Of a DNA stretch of 64,000 nt, positions 1 to 9,000 are shown piece after piece. The notes beneath the pieces were generated by a model, which was not told the DNA's origin, did no database searches, and saw only the letters and a list, made by a program, of their open reading frames with translations. The translations under genes were made by a program, and so were the position numbers. Each line of letters opens with the position of its first letter. The stretch's first letter is position 1. Source of the DNA: Pseudobacteriovorax sp. (GTDB taxonomy: Bacteria; Bdellovibrionota_B; Oligoflexia; Oligoflexales; Oligoflexaceae). The DNA is taken from assembly GCA_013215145.1 (NCBI GenBank), contig JABSRP010000034.1:1-64000 (forward strand). Reading direction: 5' to 3'.

Positions 1-419
1 TCCTCCTTGCATACCAAGTAGTCAAAAGTCATTGTGACGGAAGCGGATGCCCCATCCAATGCCTCCCCATTAGGGATCACCTCGAAGGGAAGGTAGAAAT
101 CCCCCTCATAACCGAAATTCACTAAGGGTCCGATGGGAATAGCTTTTGGAGTAGGCCATGAAAAATCTTCAGCAAGATACCCAGGCATCTTGAAGTCTTC
201 AATCAGCGGCTTGTTACCTGAGTCTCCTGGATTCTTCCAATAAATATGCCACTCAGGGGTTAAACTCACTTTGACTGCAAGCCAGTTTTTTTTACCGCCA
301 ACAATATGCTCTTGCAGACTGACCAATTCCGCTTTTAAATAATCCGTACCTTTGACATCGGCTCGTACCGGCGTCAGAAGACAAAAGAAAACATAAATAA
401 ACACGGCCAAATATTTCAT
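1..419 (-). CDS. DsbD-like protein-disulfide reductase, N-terminal part (cut by window edge)
   Basis: Reading leftward from an ATG at 419, the frame stays open to the window edge (139 codons), so only the N-terminus is present. It begins with a signal peptide (MKYLAVFIYVFFCLLTPVRA). The mature part carries the motif WHIYWKNPGDSG and ends in YLVCKE. In the family these mark the periplasmic N-terminal domain of DsbD/ScsB-type proteins, where a Trp-His-Tyr-Trp...Pro-Gly-Asp-Ser-Gly block precedes a Cys-Lys-x-x-Cys active site. The known role is receiving electrons across the inner membrane and reducing periplasmic disulfides. The membrane and thioredoxin domains, if present, lie outside the window. 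The family call is firm; which exact partner it reduces cannot be seen. Confidence 0.8.
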   Translation of the reverse strand, partial: MKYLAVFIYVFFCLLTPVRADVKGTDYLKAELVSLQEHIVGGKKNWLAVKVSLTPEWHIYWKNPGDSGNKPLIEDFKMPGYLAEDFSWPTPKAIPIGPLVNFGYEGDFYLPFEVIPNGEALDGASASVTMTFDYLVCKE

Positions 420-533
420 GAGCGGCCCCCAAAGCAAGGAATACGACCTCAGCATACTACGATAACTACCGCTAATAAAAAACTCTCATTTCGGGGCCCC
501 AACCCGTTGTGCGATTAGACTCAGGAGGCCTGC

Positions 534-2033
534 GTGACTACAGTCAGGATCATTCTCGGAGATCAACTTTTTCCCCTAGACCATATGAAGATTCCAAAGG
601 CCACAGCCCTCGTCATGATCGAAGATCTTGAATTATGCCAAAGGTATGCCTTCCATAAACACAAGATAGCATTCTTCCTGGCATCCATGAGGCATTACGC
701 CGCCCAAGCTAGGGAAGCTGGTTACACGGTTCACTACTACGATGCGGAGCATCCAAGCTTTGCTAAACCTTACGTGGAAAAACTGAAAGCCATCTTCACT
801 TCAATAGGTTCTATCAGTACTGCAGAGATCGTCGAAGTTGAAGATATTGGTCCTCATAATCACATAGTGGCATTCCTGAATGCCCAAGGCATCGCATTAC
901 GAACTCTGCCGTCTCCGATGTTTCTCGTGAGTCGCGACCGAGCGAAATCCTACCTAGCGTCCCATAAAAAACCCTTTATGAAGACCTTCTATCAGGAATT
1001 AAGAAAGAGCACGGGTTACCTGATGAGTTCAACTGGCGAACCCGAGGGCGGTCAATGGAGTTTCGATACTGACAATCGTAAGAAATTGCCGAAATCAGTT
1101 GTACCACCAGAGATTAAGCCCTTTTCATATACAGATATCGATTATCAGGTCTTTGATTTTGTCGAATCCACCTTCCAGGATCACCCAGGAACTTGTAAAA
1201 ATTTTTGGCTACCCACCACACGATCCCAATCTCTAAGACGCCTAGGGGATTTTGTTGAGCACAGTTTACCGCTTTTTGGTTCCTATCAAGACGCACTTAC
1301 GGACCGATCAAAGTTTGTCTTTCACTCCCTCCTATCCCCCATGCTAAACGCCGGTCTTTTGATTCCCGAGGAAGTGATACAAGCTGTCATCAAACTATGG
1401 GAAACAGATAAAAAAACCTATCCACTTAACTCAGTCGAGGGATTTTTGCGCCAAGTCATTGGTTGGCGCGAATTCGTGCGTATGATCTATCACAACTTCC
1501 ACGATCGCATGGAAACGACAAACTTTTGGCAGCACACCCGCAAACTGGGACCCGAATGGTACCAAGGCAACACTGGGATCCCGCCCTTAGACGACTGTAT
1601 CAAGAAAGCCAATGAAACAGGCTACAATCATCATATCGAGAGGCTTATGGTCGTCTCGAACCTAATGCTCCTATCAGAGATTCACCCCAAAGAGGTTTAT
1701 CGTTGGTTTATGGAAATGTTTGTCGATTCTGCTGATTGGGTGATGGCTGCCAATGTTTTTGGTATGGGGCAATTTAGCGAGGGAGGTATCTTTGCGACCA
1801 AGCCATATATATGCGGTTCAAATTACCTCTTGAAAATGAGTCATTACAAGAAAGAAAGTTGGTGCGATATCGTTGATGGACTTTATTGGCGATTCGTTGA
1901 GAATAAAAGGGAGTTTTTAAGTAAAAACTATCGGCTTTCCATGATGGTGAGAAACCTTGATAAGATGAGTGCCGAGAGAAAAGGAGCCATCTTTGACCGT
2001 GCTGAAACCTTTCTCGAGAGGTGCACGGTCTAA
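534..2033 (+). CDS. Cryptochrome/photolyase-related protein (DPRP/FeS-BCP family)
   Basis: 499 residues, the usual length for the prokaryotic photolyase-related (PF04244) family, which repairs (6-4) photoproducts with FAD, light and a lumazine-type antenna. Start is GTG at 534 with a good AGGAGG five bases upstream. The N-terminal Rossmann part opens with RIILGDQLFP. The C-terminal FAD-binding part has GWREFVRMIY (about 310-319), YNHHIERLMV (364-373, the His-His pair thought to contact the lesion) and MAANVFGMGQFSEGG (about 404-418). The family normally has four Fe-S cysteines: one in the PLDDC block, two in a Y-C-x-x-C block and one in an A-C-P-F block. Here only Cys355, Cys427 and Cys444 occur and the Y-C-x-x-C block is replaced by YKKES, so the canonical cluster cannot be built. 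It stands alone, with a convergent secreted-protein gene 12 bases downstream. Confidence 0.9.
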   Translation: MTTVRIILGDQLFPLDHMKIPKATALVMIEDLELCQRYAFHKHKIAFFLASMRHYAAQAREAGYTVHYYDAEHPSFAKPYVEKLKAIFTSIGSISTAEIVEVEDIGPHNHIVAFLNAQGIALRTLPSPMFLVSRDRAKSYLASHKKPFMKTFYQELRKSTGYLMSSTGEPEGGQWSFDTDNRKKLPKSVVPPEIKPFSYTDIDYQVFDFVESTFQDHPGTCKNFWLPTTRSQSLRRLGDFVEHSLPLFGSYQDALTDRSKFVFHSLLSPMLNAGLLIPEEVIQAVIKLWETDKKTYPLNSVEGFLRQVIGWREFVRMIYHNFHDRMETTNFWQHTRKLGPEWYQGNTGIPPLDDCIKKANETGYNHHIERLMVVSNLMLLSEIHPKEVYRWFMEMFVDSADWVMAANVFGMGQFSEGGIFATKPYICGSNYLLKMSHYKKESWCDIVDGLYWRFVENKREFLSKNYRLSMMVRNLDKMSAERKGAIFDRAETFLERCTV

Positions 2034-2045
2034 AACGCTTATGGT

Positions 2046-2495
2046 CTAATGGTTTGGGTATTCACCATCTAGGGGGATCTTAAAATTACGGTCGTCGTTA
2101 TTAAACCAAATGGTATTTCCATTTGATTCGGTAAATACGGCAAACTCAAATGCCAAGCTTAATGGCTCACACCAAAAGCAGTCTCGGAGATTAGCCACGC
2201 GATCTACATCGATACTCCAAAAAGCTAGGGATTCTTTTTGTCCGTCGAGAGTCCCGTAACTGGTTTGATCCGTTTGCCACGAGTCCGTGGTCCAACGGAT
2301 ACCCACCGCATCGACCTCTTCGGCAGTTTCTAGGTTTATCCAAACGTTGGCATTCCAATACCAACCGTAGCGAACACCCGATGGTGCATTGTAATCAGTG
2401 GTCCATTGTCCGAAATCAGAAATTCGCATCTCCTGGCTGTAAGAGCTAGACGAAAGCAGTAAGAGGAAGGCTAAGACTGTACTAAAATAACGCAT
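2046..2495 (-). CDS. Secreted CBM21-like carbohydrate-binding protein
   Basis: 149 residues with a clear signal peptide (first 20 residues, ending in SSSSYS before Q21). The rest is one beta-rich domain with features of starch/glycogen-binding CBM21 modules: AVGIRWTTDSWQT near residue 63, a phenylalanine/tryptophan core, then LAFEFAVF and the signature NTIWFNNDDRNFKI near the C-terminus, matching the family pattern of a 'W-x-N-N-x-x-x-N-[YF]' loop. No catalytic domain is attached. CBM21 modules normally sit in amylases or phosphatase-targeting subunits, so a free secreted copy would act as a binding protein; the ligand is not known. The stop lies 13 bases past the convergent photolyase-like gene. 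Confidence 0.6.
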   Translation of the reverse strand: MRYFSTVLAFLLLLSSSSYSQEMRISDFGQWTTDYNAPSGVRYGWYWNANVWINLETAEEVDAVGIRWTTDSWQTDQTSYGTLDGQKESLAFWSIDVDRVANLRDCFWCEPLSLAFEFAVFTESNGNTIWFNNDDRNFKIPLDGEYPNH

Positions 2496-2576
2496 TTTTA
2501 AATCCTGATTTGTGTAGGTTTATTACATTTCTAAAGAAATAAATACGGTAAATTGTCCAGAATGTCGAGCTCTATG

Positions 2577-2590
2577 TTGTAATATTACAA
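2577..2590. promoter_or_regulatory. 14-bp perfect palindrome upstream of the CBM21-like gene
   Basis: TTGTAATATTACAA reads the same on both strands and lies 82-95 bases before the start of the secreted CBM21-like gene, in an AT-rich spacer between two minus-strand genes. Position and symmetry fit an operator for a dimeric regulator. No known regulator motif was recognised, and in AT-rich DNA a palindrome of this kind can occur by chance. A shorter GTAATATTAC core recurs at 9670-9679. Confidence 0.25.
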
Positions 2591-2690
2591 TATAAAGCCC
2601 ACCTATGGGTAATAACTGTTCGCTTATTTGGATATTTCGATTCGACCTACAATAGCAGACCTAAAGGAGCGTTAGGACCAATTTTTTTCT

Positions 2691-3716
2691 TCAACGCTTG
2701 AGCGAGAAAAAGTCCCGTTGCATCAATTCGTCTGGCTCGTAAATGGACTCTGCGCTACCAAGAATCGAATGGTCGATAGGCTTGATGGCCAAGGAGCTTT
2801 TGTTTTCATAATCAAACAATGATAGCACATAACGCATAGCATTTAGACGTGCCCGCTTCTTATCGTCGGAGCGAATCACGGTCCAAGGAGCGCCTTTTAC
2901 GTCTGTATGGAAAAACATAGATTCCTTTGCTTCAGTGTATTCTTGCCAAAGACCTAATGAAGCCACATCCATAGGGCTGAGTTTCCATTGCTTGAGCGGA
3001 TCGACACTTCTTCTGAAAAATCTCCGCAACTGCTCCTCACGGCTAACTGAGAACCAGAACTTAATCAGGGTAATCCCAGAGTCCACCAGCATCTTTTCAA
3101 AAGAGGGAACATCTTTTAAAAATTGGCTATATTCCTCTGGCGAGCAAAATCCCATCACTTTCTCTACGCCGGCGCGGTTGTACCAAGAGCGATCAAAAAA
3201 TACCATTTCGCCCCGTGTGGGAAGGCGCTCGACATATCGTTGAAAATACCATTGGCCCTTCTCTTTTTCCGTTGGCTTTTCTAAGGCGACGACTCTGGCA
3301 GTCCTTGGGTTTAGGTGTTCGGTAAAGCGCTTGATGGTGCCACCTTTTCCAGCTGCATCACGCCCTTCAAAAACCATCGCCACCCGATGCCCTGTTTTTT
3401 TTATCCAACGTTGTAATTTCACTAACTCAATCTGTAAGATCTTTTTGCGAGCCTCGTAGTTCGACCGCGGCATTTTACTCTTGTAAGGATAGTGATCGCT
3501 CACGATAGCATTTTTTGCACTAATCCTTGAGCTCATCAATATCTTCTCCGGGATATTAAATCGCTCTGACACAAGTTTTGGGTCGCCATCCGAAATCTCT
3601 TTCAATTTTTCTAATAGCTGAACGTTATCATCGACAATCATTTTGCTCTCCTTCGCAGGTGCCATCATCCAGCCTTTTGAGCCAGATAACCCGTATATTT
3701 CATGTATTTGCATCAA
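2691..3716 (-). CDS. Polyphosphate kinase 2 family protein
   Basis: 341 residues, a PPK2 kinase that moves phosphate between polyphosphate and nucleotides in the cytoplasm. The P-loop FEGRDAAGKGG is at residues 116-126, Walker B FFDRSWYNRAGVE at 173-185, and the lid-region arginines (RFFRRSVDP) follow, as in the one-domain class. An N-terminal extension of about 75 residues precedes the core; internal Met codons (Met2, Met17, Met18, Met26) leave the true start open. The direction (ADP or GDP making, or polyP making) cannot be told from sequence. It stands alone, facing away from the DUF2059 gene across a 229-base spacer. Confidence 0.9.
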   Translation of the reverse strand: MMQIHEIYGLSGSKGWMMAPAKESKMIVDDNVQLLEKLKEISDGDPKLVSERFNIPEKILMSSRISAKNAIVSDHYPYKSKMPRSNYEARKKILQIELVKLQRWIKKTGHRVAMVFEGRDAAGKGGTIKRFTEHLNPRTARVVALEKPTEKEKGQWYFQRYVERLPTRGEMVFFDRSWYNRAGVEKVMGFCSPEEYSQFLKDVPSFEKMLVDSGITLIKFWFSVSREEQLRRFFRRSVDPLKQWKLSPMDVASLGLWQEYTEAKESMFFHTDVKGAPWTVIRSDDKKRARLNAMRYVLSLFDYENKSSLAIKPIDHSILGSAESIYEPDELMQRDFFSLKR

Positions 3717-3945
3717 GTCAACGGCTTTCCCCTCATCGACGCTTATAAGAATTCCTAACTCTGAAAATAGTCTTAATTAGTAGTATATATAAACTAACCA
3801 ACTAACATTCGTTGCATCCGGCCAGCCAAAAGCGCTAACCAATCCAGCGGAATTGAAGCTTAAAATGGAATTTTCTATTTAAAATGCAATATCTGATATA
3901 AATCCACGTCTAATAAATATGTCAATTCACAAGGGGAATTTATAA

Positions 3946-4683
3946 ATGAAGACAATCCTACTCTCACTATTAAGCCTAACTGTCGGTGCTGGCACGGCGT
4001 GGTACATCAAACCTGATGCGTCAACTGCTAAGGACATTCAGGTACTTGAAGCAGAAGTTGTCACTGCGGAGGATTCCACTGAAGCAATAGCGTCTAGCAC
4101 AGAGACCAAATCATTGGCAAACGGGTCCAGAGCAGCAGAATCTCTTCAGGAAGAGATTGCTCAGAAAGATCAGATCATTGCCGATTTAACCGAGAAACTT
4201 AAAACGACTCAGTCAAAAGTTAGTGGACTTAGCGGTGGGTCATCCATCGACCCCTATCGCCCCACAGAAGATACTAAAGAAGCTCGGGAGGCTATGGCTG
4301 GTGAGCTTATTGAGCTATCGAGTGCTAGAGAACTCATCGATGGCGCTTTTGCCAATGTTGGTGACATGCTTGGTAAAAACGTTCCTGACGAGGACAAAAA
4401 GAAGGTGAATGAACTTGTTTCTGAAGCTTTTTCTTGGGATAAGCTAGAGCCCGTGTTCTACAGCATCTATTCCGAGGTCTTCACCGCTGAAGAGCTGTAC
4501 GACCTCAACCAGTTTTATCGCTCTGACATCGGCAAAACCTTCGTCGAAAAAACGCCAGAGCTGCAGGCAAAAACGATGGAAACGATACAGAAAACGATGG
4601 CTGATTCTTTACCCAAACTACAAAAAGAGATAGAAGCCATGGCCAAAGCGAAACAAGATAAAAAGACCAACCCGTCTCACTAA
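3946..4683 (+). CDS. Exported DUF2059-domain protein
   Basis: 245 residues. An N-terminal hydrophobic segment (residues 1-20) is a signal peptide or anchor. A Ser/Thr/Glu-rich stretch and a short coiled coil (about 65-85, EEIAQKDQIIADLTEKL) follow, and the C-terminal half (about 110-230) carries DUF2059 features: aspartate/lysine-rich helices and the block LYDLNQFYRSDIGKTFVEK. DUF2059 proteins are widespread periplasmic proteins with no settled function. RBS AAGGGGAA lies upstream of the ATG. The convergent VOC gene ends 12 bases downstream. Confidence 0.7.
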   Translation: MKTILLSLLSLTVGAGTAWYIKPDASTAKDIQVLEAEVVTAEDSTEAIASSTETKSLANGSRAAESLQEEIAQKDQIIADLTEKLKTTQSKVSGLSGGSSIDPYRPTEDTKEAREAMAGELIELSSARELIDGAFANVGDMLGKNVPDEDKKKVNELVSEAFSWDKLEPVFYSIYSEVFTAEELYDLNQFYRSDIGKTFVEKTPELQAKTMETIQKTMADSLPKLQKEIEAMAKAKQDKKTNPSH

Positions 4684-4694
4684 CATGGATTAGC

Positions 4695-5096
4695 TTATGA
4701 TTCTTGGGGTGGAGTCCAAAGTTTGGGCTCCCATAACTCGACCTTGTTATGTTCAGGGTCGAGTATCCAAGCAAAGCTTCCATTTTCATGAACCTCTGGT
4801 CCTTTCAAGATAGGTACACCAGCCTCCTTCAACTTAGCCAACAACTCCTCAAGATTATCGACGCGATAATTGATCATGAAAGACGATTCACTCGGCGCAA
4901 ACCATTCAGTATCAGATTTTGCTGTACACCAAACTGTTAAACCTTTGTCGTCAGCCTTATCTTCTGGCCAAGCAAAAACAGACCCTCCAAATGGCTGAAA
5001 TTGAAATCCGAGATGGGTCTCATACCATTGATTCAGGGCCTTTGGGTCCTTAGCCTTAAAGAAAACACCGCCGATTCCCGTCACTTTTGCCATCAT
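4695..5096 (-). CDS. VOC-family (glyoxalase/bleomycin-resistance fold) protein
   Basis: The chosen start is the ATG pair at 5096/5093, because GGAG sits four to seven bases upstream and the domain begins right after it (GIGGVFFKAKDPKALNQWY). The open frame reaches 5246, but the extra 50 residues do not look like protein of this family. The 131-133 residue product has the two beta-alpha-beta-beta-beta halves of the VOC fold: LGFQFQPFGG in the first, FMINYRVDNLEELLAKLKEAGV and a metal-ligand-like Glu in the final NKVELWEP. VOC proteins include metal-dependent isomerases, dioxygenases and binding proteins, so the substrate cannot be named. Confidence 0.8.
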   Translation of the reverse strand: MMAKVTGIGGVFFKAKDPKALNQWYETHLGFQFQPFGGSVFAWPEDKADDKGLTVWCTAKSDTEWFAPSESSFMINYRVDNLEELLAKLKEAGVPILKGPEVHENGSFAWILDPEHNKVELWEPKLWTPPQES

Positions 5097-5388
5097 TACA
5101 CTCCATGAAATACTAGGTCGAAAGGCTATTTGACCTAGACTATATAGCCTTCCCAGTTCCTTTTCAATGAGTCTAGCGGCCCGAGGGAACGCGGAAAAGC
5201 CCCCCAAGTGACGTAGCGTCATACCTACACAAAATAATCCAAACACCCTGTCTTAAAAGTTAATGGTCGTGAGGTAGTTTAAGGCCTCTTTATCCTGTGA
5301 AAACCAAACTAGATTGACAAAGTAAGAGTCATTAACGATAAAATACAGGAGGCCCAATGTAACAACAGCAGAGGATACGGAGTAGCAC

Positions 5389-5712
5389 ATGAGCCATAAT
5401 CATCAGACTTCTGAAGAAGAGTACTTTTATAAATTGAATCGTGATCTCATCAACAAACAAAGGGAAAAATTAGACTCCGATAGAGCGTCCCTGCAAGAAG
5501 AAGAGATGAAAAAGGCTCACTGGATGAAATGCCCTAAATGTGGCCACGATCTTAGAGAGATAGAGCTATCAGGCATCAAAGTCGATAAATGTGATTCTTG
5601 CGAAGGCATGTTTTTTGATGCTGGTGAACTTGAACTCTTGATCAAAGCGCAAAAGCCAGAAGGTTTCTTTTCCCATATGCAGTCGACCTTTTTCCCGAAA
5701 AAAATAACCTGA
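5389..5712 (+). CDS. TFIIB-type zinc-ribbon protein
   Basis: 107 residues. A charged helical N-terminal half (EEEYFYKLNRDLINKQREKL, about residues 9-28) leads to a zinc ribbon with two Cys pairs: MKCPKCGHDL and DKCDSCEGMFFDAGELE. The spacing and the 'C-x-x-C-x-G-x-x-x-D-x-G-E-L' tail match the zf-TFIIB (PF13453) family of small bacterial proteins. Function is unknown; metal binding is expected from the four cysteines. RBS GGAG is nine bases before ATG. The gene ends inside its own terminator stem. Confidence 0.85.
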   Translation: MSHNHQTSEEEYFYKLNRDLINKQREKLDSDRASLQEEEMKKAHWMKCPKCGHDLREIELSGIKVDKCDSCEGMFFDAGELELLIKAQKPEGFFSHMQSTFFPKKIT

Positions 5713-5731
5713 TTCTCAGGTTATCCTTTTT
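5704..5731 (+). terminator. Rho-independent terminator of the zinc-ribbon gene
   Basis: ATAACCTGA (5704-5712) and TCAGGTTAT (5716-5724) form a perfect 9-bp stem with a 3-base loop, followed by CCTTTTT. The TGA stop codon of the upstream gene is the end of the left arm. Confidence 0.8.
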
Positions 5732-6096
5732 AGGATTTGTTGGCCGATAATGATAGAGATCTTGACTCAGACATCTCGTGATAAAGCTATCAGCGCGAAA
5801 ATTTTCGCTGAAGTTAATAAATCAGGAATGAGTCAAGAGTAAAATTAACTCCTTACTTACTGTAATTTTTACTTACCCATAGCCCAATTTACAGGCTAAC
5901 CGCCTAATCCTCTTATAGCTTCTTTAAGGTTTATGTTGGCGATTAATATAAACGTAGCACCTGGCAAAATAAGCCTTTAAACCCAAATCATCTAAACGAC
6001 ATCTCATCATCGCTCCATTCAACTACCTTTAGAAACACTTAACATTTCGAATACTATACCGATTTTTGACCCGATAGTAATGGTGTTCGGACAGGT
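5732..6096. other. Intergenic stretch, no gene seen; contains a 14-bp palindrome
   Basis: AT-rich spacer before the FG-GAP lipoprotein. A perfect palindrome GCGAAAATTTTCGC lies at 5795-5808. A 30-codon frame at 5750 lacks a ribosome binding site and was not called. The promoter of the downstream gene is presumably here, but no convincing -35/-10 pair was found. Confidence 0.4.
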
Positions 6097-9000
6097 ATGA
6101 TCTTGGCGTTTTTTATTCGCATAATAAGTTGTGTCATAGGCATCGCGTACCTATCCAGTTGCGATCAAGTCGCCTCACCCGCTCAAACGTTTTTTTTCTC
6201 TGAGAGTGAAGACAGCGAAGGATGTAGCCTAGACCAAGCTCCTCCTCCCGACCCAGACTCGGGTACTCTGCAGTTTAGCGTGGAAGAGGATGTCGACCCT
6301 TGCAGTCTAGAAGGTGAGGTAGTGGGAGGGGATCCTTTGACTATTTACGAGACAGGCGAGGGTGAGTACGCCGCCGAAGTACCGGAAGGAGAGCAGGATA
6401 TAATCGTAACAGCGGGTACCCTCGAGATCCAAGAGGAGCCCGAAGGAGGCTCACTAGTCAACTTCCAAGACAACTCTCGTGGGATCCGGCTTAATGGTGT
6501 GTCGGTAAACGCAGGAGAAGTGACTAATCTCGAAACTCTGGAAATCCCACCAATGGGCAGGCTAAAAGGTGGAGTCCGCTTGTTTGGACAGACTAACCAT
6601 GCCCTCATTCAAGCAGTCATACCCGGCACCCAATTTTCTGCTTGGACAGATGCCACCGGAAATTTCGCATTTATTCTGATTCCGGTGGGGACTCATTCTT
6701 TCTCCTTTGCTTCAGATGGATACTTCCCTTATACCATCGATAATGTAAGAGTTGAGAGTGGTGCAGTGACATCACTAGAGACTGTTTTTTTGTTCCCAAG
6801 AAATGGCGAGGCGGGTCAGGTCGTTATTAATAATGGAGACTCCTTCACCAACAACCCAACCGTGGATGTCTCTATAGTTGGTGGCGGCGAAGCTATACTA
6901 ATGGCAATCTCAGACGAACCCGCTTTCGTTAACGTGCAGCCCGTCGTTTTCAATAACACGACTACCTATACCTTCGACTCCACGGGAGATAATCAACTAT
7001 TCGTGAAACTCATTAATGCCGACGGAATCGAAACTGTTATTTCATCTTCTATCACCGTGGATACCCAAGCGCCGACAGGAAGTACTATTGTTGAAGGTGA
7101 ACCGCTGGCTGTCTCGTCAAGACTCATCCAACTTGTGATGCAATTTGTCGATGATCTCACCTCCGTAGCAGATATTATGGTTTCGGAAAATAGCGACTTT
7201 ACCGGCGCAAGCTGGCAAGAATTCAATGAAATCATTAACTTCATCGTTTCCGCAAGTGATGGTTCCAAGACGATTTATGTAAAAGCAAGAAATAGCGCCG
7301 GAAATGTTTCTGAGACAAGCTCTGTCACCACCTTGATCGATGTCACTGCTCCAGAGGTCTCGAGTCTCGTCCTAAACCCCGCGATCAGAGACGGCTTTTT
7401 GAATATAGGCGATGCGTCCTCAGCCGTCGCAATCATTGAGTCCATCGACGGTGACGGATATGACACCGTCCGCTACGCGGCAATCAGTGCCAGCGATACC
7501 TGCGATGAAAATGTATCATTTTCGAGCAGTGCGATCTCATCAGACGATGCAGCTCTTTCCGATGGAGGTACCTTCAAAATCTGTGTCGCACTAAGTGATA
7601 TCGCGAACAATCCCATTGCTTATGGAGCTAGTGCAAACTTTGTCGTAGATAAAACCCCTGCAAGTCTACCCTCGTTTTCCATTTCCGATAGTAACGGTGG
7701 TAGCCAATCGGGCTTCACCGACACCTTAACCGTCGATGTTACGATCAATAGTTGTCCTGCAGACGTTTCTAAAATTCTCATAACCGAATCAAACGGCACC
7801 CCGGCAGCTAGCAGTATAACCACGACCTGCTCCGATGCAGCCGGCGCTTTCCAACATGTTTTTTCTGATACAATTCAAGGTGCAAAGTCACTCTATCTTT
7901 TCACTGTTGATGCCGCAGGCAATGTTAGTTCCACCTTTCAGTCAACCAGTATCACCTATGATAGCGTGGATCCAATTATATCGAGTGTTCAATTGACCGA
8001 ACTAAACTCAGACTCGTTTCGCCTTAGTTGGACAACCAACGAACCAGCTATTTTTCAAGTCGACTATGGACCCATTTCTGGATCACCCAGTTTGCAGCAA
8101 AGCTCCCTCAGCTACACGTCTAATCATTATGCAACATTAACTGGTCTAACCTCTAGACAGATCAATTACTTTACCATACTTGCGACAGATCGAGTTGGTA
8201 AAACGGCATTAACTACCGAAGACAATGAAACCACTATTGGAGTTACTAAGTCTTGGCACGAAACACTAAATCACTATTTGGGTGGTGGACATAAGGGCGT
8301 TGTTGCCTGTGACGTCAATAATGATGGTGCCGATGACTTGGTTGTTGGTGAAACCACTGAAACCAATGTGCATATTATTTTTGGTGGTACCGGACTAGTC
8401 GGCTCTAGTTTTGATATACCCACTGATACCGATGTGGATATTGATGGTTCCAGTGGGGATTTCGGTGAATTCGTTTATTGTCTGGATTATAATGGCGATA
8501 ACATCGACGATCTCCTCGTGGGAATCCAGCGTGAACCAGTTAGTCTTTTTCTCGGGCCGATAACCGCAGACACCAACGAGGCAAGCGCCGATGTGGAATT
8601 TGATGATGGAGGCAGTGGCACACTGACTAAACCTACTATTGGGAATTTCAACGGGGATGCCTTTGACGACGTTGCCGTCTGTATCGGCAACTCTTGTGGT
8701 ATATATCTAGGATCAGGCACACCGGCATCATCTCCATCTCCAGACCTTAGCATTTCCGTTACGAGCTCTCAGCATGTTTACTATACCGCTACGGCAGCAG
8801 ATGTCGATAGCGACGGATATGATGATTTTATCGTGGGAAACTACAATTATGATCATAACTTTGTGACTGATACAGGACAAGTTACGGTTTATCGCGGTGG
8901 ATCTACGTTAAACTCCACGGCTGACTATAATTTCTACGGTCAAGCTGCTAGTCATCGTGCTTCTGTTTTTTGGTCAGCGGACATAGACGGAGATGGTAAA

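Noticed and set aside
5750..5842. 30-codon open frame after the zinc-ribbon gene
   Set aside because: No ribosome binding site and no recognisable feature; it overlaps a palindrome in non-coding DNA.
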